The notes beneath the pieces are model-generated. The model saw only the letters and a program-made list of their open reading frames with translations. It was not told the DNA's origin and did no database searches. From Microcaldota archaeon (GTDB lineage: Archaea; Micrarchaeota; Micrarchaeia; Micrarchaeales; CABMGC01), in the NCBI GenBank assembly GCA_027314465.1, contig DAHVAU010000039.1, positions 1-17,953 on the forward strand: a stretch of DNA of 17,953 nt, given 5' to 3'. Positions 5,954-13,861 of this stretch are shown in pieces. Made by a program: the position numbers and the translations under genes. The number at the start of each line of letters is the position of its first letter. Position 1 is the stretch's first letter.

Positions 5954-7711
5954 TCACTCTGCCTCCTTAGATAGCGCGGCGAACTCCCTGTCAGTGTCCT
6001 CTCGCACCTTCTTGATTGCAGATTCAATATCAGATTCTTTCACGCCCTTGAGCCTTGCGATGTCGGCCTTGACCTTGACTGAGGCTATCTTGTCGAACTG
6101 CACGCCTGCCCTTACTGCCTCATCGGCCCTCTTCCTGTAGTTCAGAATTGCCCCTAGCATCAGGTTCTGCTTCTTGAGGCTCGTGTACGTATCTATCTCG
6201 TCGAATGCTATCTGGCGCAGGTAGCCTTCCCTTATCATCCTGCCCACGTCAAGCACGACCTTCTCAGGATCCGGAAGCGCGTCCTCGCCTACGAGCTGCA
6301 CTATGTCCTTGAGCTCTGCCTCCCTCTGCAAGAGCCTCATTGCCTCCGCCCTTCCGAGCACGAACTCCTCCCCCACGTTATCCTTGTACCACTGCTCCAG
6401 CGCACCAGAGTACAGCGAGTAGCTAGTAAGCCAGTTTATTGAAGGGAAGTGCCTTGCGCTTGCAAGCGATGCGTCAAGAGCCCAGAACGTCTTCACAACC
6501 CTGAGGGTTCCCTGCGACACAGGCTCGGATATGTCCCCTCCTGGAGGCGACACTGCGCCTATGATCGTTATTGAACCCTTCCTGCCATTCAGGCTCTCTA
6601 CTGCCCCGCTCCTTTCGTAGTACTCGGCAAGGCGCTTTGGCAGGTATGCAGGATATCCTTCCTCTCCAGGAAGCTCCTCGAGCCTTGCTGATATCTCCCT
6701 CATTGCCTCCGCCCATCTGGATGTGGAGTCTGCCATGATTGCGACATCGTATCCCATGTCCCTGAAGTACTCTGCTATGGTTATTCCTGTGTAGATGCTG
6801 GCCTCTCTTGCGGCTACGGGCATGTTGCTTGTATTGGCTATTAGAAGAGTTCTTTGCATGAGCGGCTTGCCAGATTTCGGGTCCTTAAGCTCAGGGAACT
6901 CGGTAAGCACTTCTGTCATCTCGTTGCCCCTCTCCCCGCAGCCTACGTATACCACTATGTCTGCATCTGACCACTTTGCAAGCTGCTGCTGCGTTACTGT
7001 CTTTCCTGACCCAAAAGGCCCTGGTATTGCCGCAGTGCCGCCCTTTGCAACCGGGAAGAGCGTGTCTATGACTCTCTGGCCTGTGACTAGCGGAACTGAG
7101 GATCTGAACTTGGTCTTTACAGGCGCGGCCTTCCTCACCGGGCGTATCTGCATCAGCCTTACGTCTGTGCTTGCGCCCTTTGACTTGACCTTGGCCACGA
7201 CATCGTCGATTGTGAAGTGCCCTTCCTTTATTGACTCTATGGTACCATCTACCCCCAGAGGGACCATCACATAGTGCTTGATTATGTCAGTCTCCTGCAC
7301 ATGCCCCAGTATGTCTCCGGGCTTGACGCGCAGTCCCTTCTTTACGCCCTTTTCAACGTTGAACTTCCACTTCCTCTTCCTGTCAAGCGCCGGAGCCTCC
7401 ATGCCCTTGCCTATGAACGCGCCGCTCTTCTTCTGAAGCACCTCAAGGGGCCTTTGTATTCCGTCGTATATGCTTGTAAGCAGTCCCGGGCCAAGCTCCA
7501 CAGAAAGCGGCTTGCCGGTGGTCTCTACGGGCTCGCCTGGCCTAAGACCCGTAGTATCCTCGTATACCTGTATGATGGCGTTTGAGCCTTTTAGCTGTAT
7601 TATCTCGCCTATGAGCTTGGCCTTGCCTACCTTGACCACGTCGTACATGTTGCTTCCGAGCATATCTCCTGCAACCACAAGAGGTCCTGAGACTTTGTCT
7701 ATAGATCCCAT
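5954..7711 (-). CDS. atpA: A-type ATP synthase subunit A (catalytic)
   Basis: The 585-residue protein is the catalytic ATP-binding subunit. The N-terminal beta-barrel begins GSIDKVSGPLVVAGDM (2-17), followed by the insert typical of A/V-type catalytic subunits (about 110-190). The Walker A loop is GPFGSGKTV (231-239, K237), the catalytic glutamate is in GCGERGNEM (E260), and the Walker B region is VAIMADSTSRWAEAMRE (323-339). The conserved block EELPGEEGYPAYLPKRLAE spans 345-363, and GAVSPPGGDISEPVSQ follows at 385-400. Length is that of an intein-free subunit; the P-loop site that carries inteins in some archaea is uninterrupted. A GGTGA Shine-Dalgarno lies 4 nt before the ATG. The stop codon overlaps the Shine-Dalgarno region of subunit B. 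Confidence 0.98.
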   Translation of the reverse strand: MGSIDKVSGPLVVAGDMLGSNMYDVVKVGKAKLIGEIIQLKGSNAIIQVYEDTTGLRPGEPVETTGKPLSVELGPGLLTSIYDGIQRPLEVLQKKSGAFIGKGMEAPALDRKRKWKFNVEKGVKKGLRVKPGDILGHVQETDIIKHYVMVPLGVDGTIESIKEGHFTIDDVVAKVKSKGASTDVRLMQIRPVRKAAPVKTKFRSSVPLVTGQRVIDTLFPVAKGGTAAIPGPFGSGKTVTQQQLAKWSDADIVVYVGCGERGNEMTEVLTEFPELKDPKSGKPLMQRTLLIANTSNMPVAAREASIYTGITIAEYFRDMGYDVAIMADSTSRWAEAMREISARLEELPGEEGYPAYLPKRLAEYYERSGAVESLNGRKGSITIIGAVSPPGGDISEPVSQGTLRVVKTFWALDASLASARHFPSINWLTSYSLYSGALEQWYKDNVGEEFVLGRAEAMRLLQREAELKDIVQLVGEDALPDPEKVVLDVGRMIREGYLRQIAFDEIDTYTSLKKQNLMLGAILNYRKRADEAVRAGVQFDKIASVKVKADIARLKGVKESDIESAIKKVREDTDREFAALSKEAE

Positions 7712-7735
7712 TTCTTCACCATAAATCGAATATTA

Positions 7736-8086
7736 TCATGACTTGTTGTTCTTCATTATGTCTATTCCAAGAGCCCTGATTATCAGATGCCTTAGATTGT
7801 CCTCTGACACGGCGGTGTCGTTTATGTCTGCGACGACTATGAACAGGGGCTTCATGCTGCTGAGCATCGCCTCCCTTATCCTCCTGTCTTTGACCTGCGC
7901 GGCTATGCCGGTTGTGAGCACTATTATCCCTATGTCTTCTCGCTGCATCAGGCCCAGGATCGTTGCCTCGGAATCCTGCGCGCTTTCTGCCACATGAGAC
8001 TCGGTTATTCCGGCAAGCTTGAAGCCCAGCTCAAGCGAGTGGTTGCCCACCGCAGCTATCCTGTAAGCGTTTGTCATCTTTTCCAT
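7736..8086 (-). CDS. atpF: A-type ATP synthase subunit F (central stalk regulator)
   Basis: The 116-residue protein has the small Rossmann-like fold of subunit F, which binds subunit D in the rotor. Features are the first strand YRIAAVGNHSLELGFKLAGI, the central block EDIGIIVLTTGIAAQVKDRR, typical of family members (IGIIhhT..ia..h...l), and the strand PLFIVVADIND. It overlaps the end of subunit C by 13 nt if the first ATG (8086) is used; the ATG three codons later (8077) would make a 4-nt ATGA overlap. The first is kept because TGATAAC precedes it, similar to the GTGATAACA before subunit K. Its place between C and A is the standard order. Confidence 0.93.
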   Translation of the reverse strand: MEKMTNAYRIAAVGNHSLELGFKLAGITESHVAESAQDSEATILGLMQREDIGIIVLTTGIAAQVKDRRIREAMLSSMKPLFIVVADINDTAVSEDNLRHLIIRALGIDIMKNNKS

Positions 8087-9123
8087 GTTATCAGCCTTGA
8101 GACCTCCTCTGAAGTAAGCCCGTATATCTTGCTGTTTATGGATATCCTGATCGTATACACTTCGAGCTCCTTGAGGTATATGTATGCCATGATAGTGCCG
8201 AATGAGAGTATTGCCGGCTTAAGGATCCTCAGGGCGCGGTTCAGTATGGAATTGTGCATCGCTATCTCGAATGAGAGCAGCTGGTTTGTCTCTTTGTACA
8301 CTGACAGCGCCTCCTTCAGATCGAATGCCTTGACCTGCAGAACCATCTCCTCAAGGTTCTGCGGCTGCGTGAAGAGCTGCTCCAGCGCCCTTTTGTCCAT
8401 GGTGCCGTTGCCTATGAGATAGCCCTCTATCTGCTGGAACCTGAGCCCCAGCCTCTTGGCCCTTATCAGCGTCACCACATTCTTCATGTCAATGTCTGAC
8501 TTCACAATAAGCGCAGAGTGGTAGTGGGCATTTGCTATCTCCTGTATGACCCCGCTCATTGAGTTGTAGTAGCCTATGTCAAGCGCAGATACCCCATCGA
8601 ATGCGTTATGGTTCTTTGAATACGCAGTGGATGCGTCCTTTATCACCTGCGCATAAGGCGAGTTTATGGCCAGCCTTGAGAGCATGCCCTCGACAGTGCT
8701 CTCCCTCATCGCTTCTTTTAGCGACTGCTCCCCGTATACGGGCGTGTCCACGACGTACATGGCTATCTGATCATAGCTCTTGCCCCTATCCTTGGCCTCT
8801 ATGGCCAGCCTTATATCGTACATGTCCCACTTGCCTATTATGGCCCTTATGGCCTTTCTCTGCGTCGTTGGGACTATGCTGACAAGCTTGCTGACGCTGT
8901 CTGCAAGGTTCCTGCTGAGCGCGAAGTCTATAAGGTCGCGCTTTATCTGCATGCCGCCGTATCTGCTGAGATAGTCCTTGAAGCTGGTCTGCACAAGTAT
9001 GGACAGTATGGAAGGAACGTCCTTGGAGTCGATTATGTGCTGCATTGTGGAGCCGTCTATAAGCGCAGACTCCATGGCCTTGACTCTAGCGCTAGAGTAG
9101 CTGTATTGCACCATTCCTGTCAT
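8074..9123 (-). CDS. atpC: A-type ATP synthase subunit C (rotor/membrane connector, V-type d homologue)
   Basis: The 349-residue, mostly helical protein fits subunit C, the funnel that sits on the c-ring and holds the D/F stalk. It starts with the family-typical opening YSYSSARVKAMESALIDGST (7-26), and has the internal pseudo-repeat of helical bundles expected for the family, for example DIGYYNSMSG followed by DIDMKNVVTLIRAKRLGL, which resembles the homologous D-x-x-N-[IL]-x-x-[IL]-[IL]-R-x-[KR] motif. The ATG at 9123 is preceded by GATGGTGCAAT, giving a GGTG Shine-Dalgarno; a second ATG three codons on is less well placed. It follows subunit E after 22 nt and overlaps subunit F. Confidence 0.94.
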   Translation of the reverse strand: MTGMVQYSYSSARVKAMESALIDGSTMQHIIDSKDVPSILSILVQTSFKDYLSRYGGMQIKRDLIDFALSRNLADSVSKLVSIVPTTQRKAIRAIIGKWDMYDIRLAIEAKDRGKSYDQIAMYVVDTPVYGEQSLKEAMRESTVEGMLSRLAINSPYAQVIKDASTAYSKNHNAFDGVSALDIGYYNSMSGVIQEIANAHYHSALIVKSDIDMKNVVTLIRAKRLGLRFQQIEGYLIGNGTMDKRALEQLFTQPQNLEEMVLQVKAFDLKEALSVYKETNQLLSFEIAMHNSILNRALRILKPAILSFGTIMAYIYLKELEVYTIRISINSKIYGLTSEEVSRLITWKR

Positions 9124-9145
9124 ATTGCACCATCGTGTTGTTCAG

Positions 9146-9715
9146 TTATTTGCCGGATCCGAATATCCTGCGCAGGAGCATGCTCCTGCCATCGGCCTCG
9201 TACTTCTCGGCCAGAGAGTGCGGGCTTATGTCAATAGCCATGCTACCGTCCCTGCTTGATATGGACAGCTCGCCTTCTGCGCCCTCCTGCACCACAAAGC
9301 CCATCTTGCGCACATCCGCAATGCGCGACCTCTCAGCCCTTACAACCATGTCCCTCCTCGCTGCGATGGTCTCAAACTCCGCAGACGCGCTGTCCATGAG
9401 CCGGCCCAGCATCTTCTTGTCCGACAGCTTGGACTCGACCTGCTGCTTGACCTTGTCCATGCAGCTGTCTATCACCGACTCCCTTGCACCCAGTAGCATT
9501 GCATTGGCCTCTATCTGGGCGCCTGAGAGCACCTCCTTTTTTATGCGGTCCGCCTCCCTTGCGCCCTGGACCCTTGCAGCCTTGAGGATAGAGTCGGCCT
9601 GCGCCCTGGCCTCGACCAGGATCGAGTCGGCCTCTGAGCTGCCCTCATCCTTGACCTTCACGGCCTCGGCCTTAGCCTCGCTGTCTATGCGCTTACGTAT
9701 CTCTTCCAGGGACAT
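9146..9715 (-). CDS. atpE: A-type ATP synthase subunit E (peripheral stalk)
   Basis: The 189-residue protein has the two parts of subunit E: an N-terminal helix rich in Ala, Glu, Lys and Arg (about residues 1-85, with repeated EA/KA spacing such as EARAQADSILKAARVQGARE) that pairs with subunit H in the peripheral stalk, and a C-terminal globular part (about 100-189) that docks on the head. The C-terminus LAEKYEADGRSMLLRRIFG matches the family's ending with a conserved Arg-x-x-[LI]-F. A GGGAG Shine-Dalgarno lies 5 nt before the ATG, in the 11-nt gap after subunit K. Confidence 0.93.
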   Translation of the reverse strand: MSLEEIRKRIDSEAKAEAVKVKDEGSSEADSILVEARAQADSILKAARVQGAREADRIKKEVLSGAQIEANAMLLGARESVIDSCMDKVKQQVESKLSDKKMLGRLMDSASAEFETIAARRDMVVRAERSRIADVRKMGFVVQEGAEGELSISSRDGSMAIDISPHSLAEKYEADGRSMLLRRIFGSGK

Positions 9716-9726
9716 TCTTACTCCCT

Positions 9727-9963
9727 TCAGATTATTCCAGCCCAGAGCATTATCAGGATCGCGATCACGAAACCGAATATGAGCAGCGTCTCAGGAAGAA
9801 CCAAGAAGAGAAGCACCCTTCCCATTTCGCTTGGTTTCTCTGCCACAAGACCAAGTCCTGCAGCGCCTATCGCTGACTGAGCGACTCCTGTACCTACCGC
9901 TCCTCCTGCTATTGCTATTCCTGCTCCTATTGCCGCTATCGCAGCTCCCATGTCCAAAGCCAT
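9727..9963 (-). CDS. atpK: A-type ATP synthase subunit K (c-ring proteolipid)
   Basis: The 78-residue protein is a single two-helix hairpin, so it is the minimal c subunit, not the double or triple hairpins of some archaea. Helix 1 is Gly/Ala-rich (AAIAAIGAGIAIAGGAVGTG) and contains Q29; a polar loop (AEKPSEMGR) follows; helix 2 carries the ion-binding carboxylate E58 in VLPETLLIFGFVIAILIM. Q29 together with E58-T59 resembles the sodium-coordinating set of Na+-type rings, but the position five residues after the Glu, often Tyr in such rings, is Phe. An open frame extends to a GTG at 9972, but the ATG at 9963 is better: GTGATAACA precedes it, the same Shine-Dalgarno pattern as before subunit B. 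Confidence 0.95.
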   Translation of the reverse strand: MALDMGAAIAAIGAGIAIAGGAVGTGVAQSAIGAAGLGLVAEKPSEMGRVLLFLVLPETLLIFGFVIAILIMLWAGII

Positions 9964-9975
9964 TGTTATCACATT

Positions 9976-11871
9976 TTATTTTTCAGTATAAACCTCCTTG
10001 TACTCGAAGGGCTGGTACTTGACGCCGCTGCCCTTGTAGAACTTGGAGAAGAACTCCACGAAGTTGAGCCTTACCCCCTGCACTATTCCCTCGAATATGG
10101 ATAGTATCATGTTCAGGAGGTGAAGAAGCATGAATATGACCAGATATATGACGAATATGACGATGCCCATGACCCCGCTGCCCAGATGAGGGGTGAACCC
10201 CTGGTCTATGAGCTGCGCTATTATTATGCTGCCAAGGCCAAAGCCCATGAGCCTTGCGTAGCTGAGCGGGTGCGTCATGAGGTTGGTTATCTCGGCTGCT
10301 TCTATGCCGCTGAGCGCAGCGGTGACCAGCAGCATGAGCACTGCAATTCCGGCCGAGTCCAGCGCAAGCGATGCGCTAGTGGCGTGGAAGAACCCGCCTG
10401 CCACCGCGATCGTGCCGAATACCAGAGTGAGTATGCCGGTTATCTTGCTTATTGCAAGCTTCTTCTGGTGGTGCCTCAACTCATTGACGAAGCCGAACAG
10501 CAGGCCGAGACAGACCTGGAAGATGCCGAAGAATATGGTAAGCACTATTATTGTGGTTATGTCGCTGAACCATGAGAATCCTGTGAATGCGGGCGCGAAC
10601 AGATGATTAAGCGAGAATCCGAAGTACTGATCAGACAATATGCCCACTATTACCGCAGGTATTGCAGACATGCGCCATATCTTTGCCACATTGTGCATGA
10701 GTCCCTCAGGGTCAGTCTTCTTCATTATTATCCACGAGAGTATGAATGATGCAACACCGTAGCCCACGTCAGACACCATGATGCCGTAGAATATCGGGAA
10801 TGATATTATGAATATCCAGGTGGGGTCAATCTCATCGCTCCTTGGCACTGAGTAGAACTCTACCAGGTAGTCGAACGGCTTGAGGAACTTTGGCCTCTTG
10901 ACTAGAGTGGGCGCGAGTTCCTCATGGGGCGTCTTTAGCTCCTCGAGCACGAACCTGTTCCTGCTCGCCTTGTGCATGGCCTGCCTGAGCTCGTCCAGCC
11001 TGCGCTTAGGTATCCACCCCTCGAGCGCAAACGTGCTATCTGTGGCCTTGAACACCGAGCTGGCCTCGCCCCTCTTGACCTCTATCTCAAGCGACTCTCG
11101 CAGCACCGAGAGTTTTGAGTAGTTAGAGTCGCTGATTCTTGAGAGCTCCTGGTCTATCTCGCCTATGCGCTTCGTGTCGGCATCGGCGGACTTTGAAGCG
11201 CGCTTTGTCACATCCCCAGGAGTAGCATCCAGGTACTTGGCATGCAGATCGAGCTCGGTGAACTTTATGGACTTGAGAGCCGTATCTATAGCCTCGTCGC
11301 CCTTCTTGTAGGCCATGAATATGAGATTCTCATTCTTCCCCACGTGCCTTCGCACAACTATCTCGCTTGACTTGCTGATGGCCTGCGTGCGTTCCGCCTT
11401 CCTGAGCCTTGAGAGCTCCTTGTCTGCTGCTATCGCGGCCCTGAACGAGAGGACCTCGCTGTCAAGAGTCCCGAAGTCCACATCGATGCCTGTGAAGTAG
11501 GTAGCGACTTTTTTAGCGTAATTAAGAAGCCCTATGTCCTCCTGCAGCTGCTGCCTCTCATTGCTGAGTGCATATATCCTGTCTATGTCTGCATTGCTGC
11601 CAAGCTGCTCTTTTATCTGGGTCTGCGTGAGTCTCCTTGAGCGCTTTATCTGCCTCTTTGGGAGTATACGCAGAGCGCCTTCCACCTTTATCAGAGCTTC
11701 ATTCATCTCAGAGAAATCTGAGGGAGGAGCATCGTCGCTGAGAGGAAGCTGGCTCTTCCTCAGATCTATGACACCAAGTTCGTGCAGCACGCAGACAACA
11801 TCGGCTCTATCCTCCTTCAGGCATATCAGCCTGATCTTCTGCATTGCCTCCGGGCTGAACAATCTATTCAC
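9976..11871 (-). CDS. atpI: A-type ATP synthase subunit I (stator, a-subunit homologue)
   Basis: The 631-residue protein combines a cytoplasmic N-terminal arm (about 1-345, with coiled-coil stretches) and a C-terminal membrane domain (about 350-600, seven to eight predicted helices) that forms the ion half-channels against the c-ring. Diagnostic regions are PEAMQKIRLICLKE (7-20), LHELGVIDLRKS (29-40), GWIPKRRLDEL (285-295), and RPKFLKPFDYLVEFYSVP (326-343), leading into EIDPTWIF. The essential channel arginine is R540 in LSYARLMGFGLG, with a second conserved arginine R601 in QGVRLNFVEFFSKFYKGSG. The start is a GTG overlapping the end of subunit H by 8 nt. Length is normal for the family. Confidence 0.96.
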   Translation of the reverse strand: MNRLFSPEAMQKIRLICLKEDRADVVCVLHELGVIDLRKSQLPLSDDAPPSDFSEMNEALIKVEGALRILPKRQIKRSRRLTQTQIKEQLGSNADIDRIYALSNERQQLQEDIGLLNYAKKVATYFTGIDVDFGTLDSEVLSFRAAIAADKELSRLRKAERTQAISKSSEIVVRRHVGKNENLIFMAYKKGDEAIDTALKSIKFTELDLHAKYLDATPGDVTKRASKSADADTKRIGEIDQELSRISDSNYSKLSVLRESLEIEVKRGEASSVFKATDSTFALEGWIPKRRLDELRQAMHKASRNRFVLEELKTPHEELAPTLVKRPKFLKPFDYLVEFYSVPRSDEIDPTWIFIISFPIFYGIMVSDVGYGVASFILSWIIMKKTDPEGLMHNVAKIWRMSAIPAVIVGILSDQYFGFSLNHLFAPAFTGFSWFSDITTIIVLTIFFGIFQVCLGLLFGFVNELRHHQKKLAISKITGILTLVFGTIAVAGGFFHATSASLALDSAGIAVLMLLVTAALSGIEAAEITNLMTHPLSYARLMGFGLGSIIIAQLIDQGFTPHLGSGVMGIVIFVIYLVIFMLLHLLNMILSIFEGIVQGVRLNFVEFFSKFYKGSGVKYQPFEYKEVYTEK

Positions 11872-12214
11872 CAGTTATCATTCTGACTATCTCGTTTGCT
11901 ACATGATCAAGAGTATTGGCAGCTATCTTTGATTTCCTTATCTTAGAGGCAGCCTTCTCTGCGCCTGCAAGCACCCGCTTCTTCTCTTTCTCTGCGCCTG
12001 CGGCGGCTTGTGAGACCTGCTCCTGCTTCATCTTGACGGCCTGGGCCTGCGCGTCTTCCACGATTTTCTTCGAGAGGGCCTGGGCATCGCTTATTGTCTT
12101 TGACTTTTCCTGATTAGCGCTCTCAATTGACTCCTTAGCCTTCCTCTCGGATTCCTGTACCTCCTTGATTGCTCCTAAACCCTCCAAAATAGCCACCTCG
12201 TATCGTCTTACCAT
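11864..12214 (-). CDS. ahaH: A-type ATP synthase subunit H (peripheral stalk), first gene of the operon
   Basis: The 116-residue protein is almost entirely helical and charged, with Ala/Glu/Lys/Gln heptads (for example SERKAKESIESANQEKSK, then AQAVKMKQEQVSQAAAGAEK), as expected for subunit H, which forms the peripheral stalk as a coiled coil with subunit E. The C-terminal segment IAANTLDHVANEIVRMITG is a short amphipathic helix. Identification rests on composition, size and its position directly before subunit I. The ATG at 12214 follows a predicted leader of about 29 nt. No strong Shine-Dalgarno is seen; GGTAAG occurs just after the ATG. Confidence 0.88.
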   Translation of the reverse strand: MVRRYEVAILEGLGAIKEVQESERKAKESIESANQEKSKTISDAQALSKKIVEDAQAQAVKMKQEQVSQAAAGAEKEKKRVLAGAEKAASKIRKSKIAANTLDHVANEIVRMITGE

Positions 12215-12237
12215 ACACTGCGGCGCGTTTTAACACA

Positions 12238-12249
12238 GCAGCATGCTGC
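12238..12249. promoter_or_regulatory. Perfect 12-bp palindrome at the predicted ATP synthase transcription start
   Basis: The sequence gcagcatgctgc is its own reverse complement. It coincides with the predicted start site of the ATP synthase operon (about 26 bp from the minus-strand TATA at 12266-12274). A dimeric regulator could bind here, or the transcript could fold. No other copy was noticed in the window. Confidence 0.3.
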
Positions 12250-12265
12250 AAGAGCATTATTTATA

Positions 12266-12274
12266 CTTATAAAG
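12266..12274 (-). promoter_or_regulatory. TATA box of the ATP synthase operon
   Basis: Read on the minus strand the sequence is CTTTATAAG followed by TATAAATA, a good match to the archaeal TATA consensus. A start about 26 bp downstream falls near 12243, giving a leader of roughly 29 nt to the subunit H ATG. Confidence 0.6.
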
Positions 12275-12281
12275 AGGTAAA

Positions 12282-12289
12282 TTTAAAAG
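12282..12289 (+). promoter_or_regulatory. TATA box of the THUMP/FtsJ-like methyltransferase gene
   Basis: The sequence tttaaaag is centred about 28 bp before the ATG at 12314, so transcription should begin at or within a few bases of the start codon. There is no Shine-Dalgarno, which fits a leaderless mRNA. Confidence 0.55.
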
Positions 12290-12313
12290 CATGCCGTTAG
12301 TCTATTCCTATAC

Positions 12314-13345
12314 ATGGAACACCTGCTACTTGTAGCTGACAGTTTCAGGGAGAGTGTGCTAGGGGAGCTGGGCAGCAGCTGCAAGGTCATCGACGAGACG
12401 CACAACGCCATGGTCGTGGACATCTCAGAGGCAAGGGCGCGCAGGCTTGATGGAGCAATGTTCGTGTACAGCCATTTTCCTATACTTCGCAAGGCAAGGA
12501 TAGGCAACGTCAAGGGAAGCGCGTATGCTGGCTTGCTGCTCAGGCAGGTGAAGGCGCTTGGGGTACCGAGATCCTCAAGGCTTAGACTCGAGTGCTACGA
12601 CATAAACTGCAAGAGGGGCTACTCGGCAAAGGACATAGAGGTCAGCGTGGGCACGGCACTGGAGAAAGATGGCTATTGCATCGAGCTGAAGAGCCCTGAT
12701 GTGCTCGCATACGTCGTGCTGCTTAATGGCGTGTGCTATTCAGGCAGTGTGGAGACGCACGGCAGGAAACTATTCATAGACCCTTTCAGGATATACAAAG
12801 AGAAGCGCGTGTCAAGGGCCGAGTTCAAGATGGCTGAGGCTTTTGACACTTTCGGCCTCAAGGTCCCAAGGGTGGTCATAGACATTGGTGCAGCGCCTGG
12901 GGGATGGAGCCTATGCCTTGCCAGGAAGGGCGCGGCTGTTATAGCCATAGACAGCGCTCTTCTTGACTATGCCAGTATAGGCATGCAAGGGATCGTAGTA
13001 AAAAGGGTGCGCACGATAAGGCACGGGGACCTCAGGCCAGGCACAATACTCCATATCAAGTCAAGGCTAGATAAGGCAATACCGCTGCTTGGGGGCGTCA
13101 AGGCCGACATGGTCATGGACGATATCAACGCAGGCGGGATGGAGTCCGCAAAAGCTGTGCTTGGCTGCGCAGCACAGGCTAGGGAAGGCGCAGTGCTGAT
13201 TATGACAGTAAAGTGCCTGAGAAGAAACGTCGGCAAGTACGTTGAGGAGGTGGAATCGCTTCTGGGAACGCAGTTCAGGGCTGTGCAATGGAAAGTGCTG
13301 CCCCACAACAGGCAGGAGATAACACTTTACGCCATCAGGAAATGA
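12314..13345 (+). CDS. RNA ribose 2'-O-methyltransferase, THUMP plus FtsJ/RlmM-like
   Basis: The 343-residue protein has an N-terminal region (about 60-145) with the character of a THUMP RNA-binding domain, and a C-terminal SAM-dependent methyltransferase (about 165-343). The SAM motif I is VIDIGAAPGGWSLCLARKG (188-206). The catalytic K-D-K-E set of FtsJ-type 2'-O-ribose methyltransferases can be placed at K172 (SRAEFKMAEAF), D269 or D270 (MVMDD), K300 (TVKC) and E335 (QEITLYA). The combination resembles the RlmM type, which methylates 23S rRNA; here the target could be rRNA or tRNA. It diverges from the ATP synthase operon. It is GC-rich (hand count of 12361-12420: 38 of 60), in contrast to the island at the left of the window. 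Confidence 0.88.
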   Translation: MEHLLLVADSFRESVLGELGSSCKVIDETHNAMVVDISEARARRLDGAMFVYSHFPILRKARIGNVKGSAYAGLLLRQVKALGVPRSSRLRLECYDINCKRGYSAKDIEVSVGTALEKDGYCIELKSPDVLAYVVLLNGVCYSGSVETHGRKLFIDPFRIYKEKRVSRAEFKMAEAFDTFGLKVPRVVIDIGAAPGGWSLCLARKGAAVIAIDSALLDYASIGMQGIVVKRVRTIRHGDLRPGTILHIKSRLDKAIPLLGGVKADMVMDDINAGGMESAKAVLGCAAQAREGAVLIMTVKCLRRNVGKYVEEVESLLGTQFRAVQWKVLPHNRQEITLYAIRK

Positions 13346-13395
13346 ATCGCTAGGTAATAATAAGGATTAGCAGGCAATAGTTGCTATGTGATTTG

Positions 13396-13857
13396 ATGCA
13401 CAAGCCCAAGAATGCCAAGAGAGATGATCACGTTGCGGATCTCAAGAAAGCCATGAGGTACGGGAAGATATACGCAGCAGTAAGCATTGCAGGCATAGTG
13501 GCAGCGCCTATAACGGTCCCAAGAGCAGCAGCAAATGCTGCACACAGATCAAGACCCACAGGCATCTCATCAAGCAGCATGACAGTGCGAAATGGACAGA
13601 GATTCACGGTAAGGGCAGAGGGCAGTGGGCCCATAACCCTGTATGAAGCGCATTTCGGATACTACATGCCGGCGGGCCCATTGGCAGTAGCAGCATCGCC
13701 CCAAGGCCGGCTGTCATACAGCGTAAAGGCAGCGTACATGAAGGAGGTTGTCAATGGTGGCTTAGGGCAGGGGGGTGCGCAGGGCTATTTATTCTACGCA
13801 AGCGCAGCAGGTGGCACAAACCCCTCAAGATCAATAAGAGTAATTGTCCGTGAATAG
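13396..13857 (+). CDS. Small membrane-anchored or secreted protein of unknown function
   Basis: The 153-residue protein has a basic N-terminus (MHKPKNAKRDDHVADLKK), one hydrophobic segment at about 23-41 (GKIYAAVSIAGIVAAPITV) and a Gly/Ser/Ala-rich, probably beta-structured remainder that should lie outside the membrane (for example NGQRFTVRAEGSGPITLYE). I do not recognise the family. The open frame starts at a TTG (13381), but the ATG at 13396 is favoured because GTGAT (13388-13392) lies 3 nt before it, the same Shine-Dalgarno as in the ATP synthase operon. It follows the methyltransferase after 50 nt and may be co-transcribed. Its stop is 4 nt from the 3' end of the convergent RNase P RNA gene. 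Confidence 0.72.
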   Translation: MHKPKNAKRDDHVADLKKAMRYGKIYAAVSIAGIVAAPITVPRAAANAAHRSRPTGISSSSMTVRNGQRFTVRAEGSGPITLYEAHFGYYMPAGPLAVAASPQGRLSYSVKAAYMKEVVNGGLGQGGAQGYLFYASAAGGTNPSRSIRVIVRE

Positions 13858-13861
13858 AGTA

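Noticed and set aside
6950..7030. Possible intein at the subunit A P-loop
   Set aside because: This site holds inteins in some archaea, but GPFGSGKTV is continuous and the protein has the normal intein-free length.
9135..9782. 215-residue plus-strand open frame over subunits E and K
   Set aside because: It is Ser/Leu-rich antisense reading of the coiled-coil codons of subunit E; no start signal or family match.
10120..10575. 151-residue plus-strand open frame within subunit I
   Set aside because: Its Tyr/His/Glu-rich composition arises from the complement of membrane-helix codons of subunit I, which is clearly the real gene.
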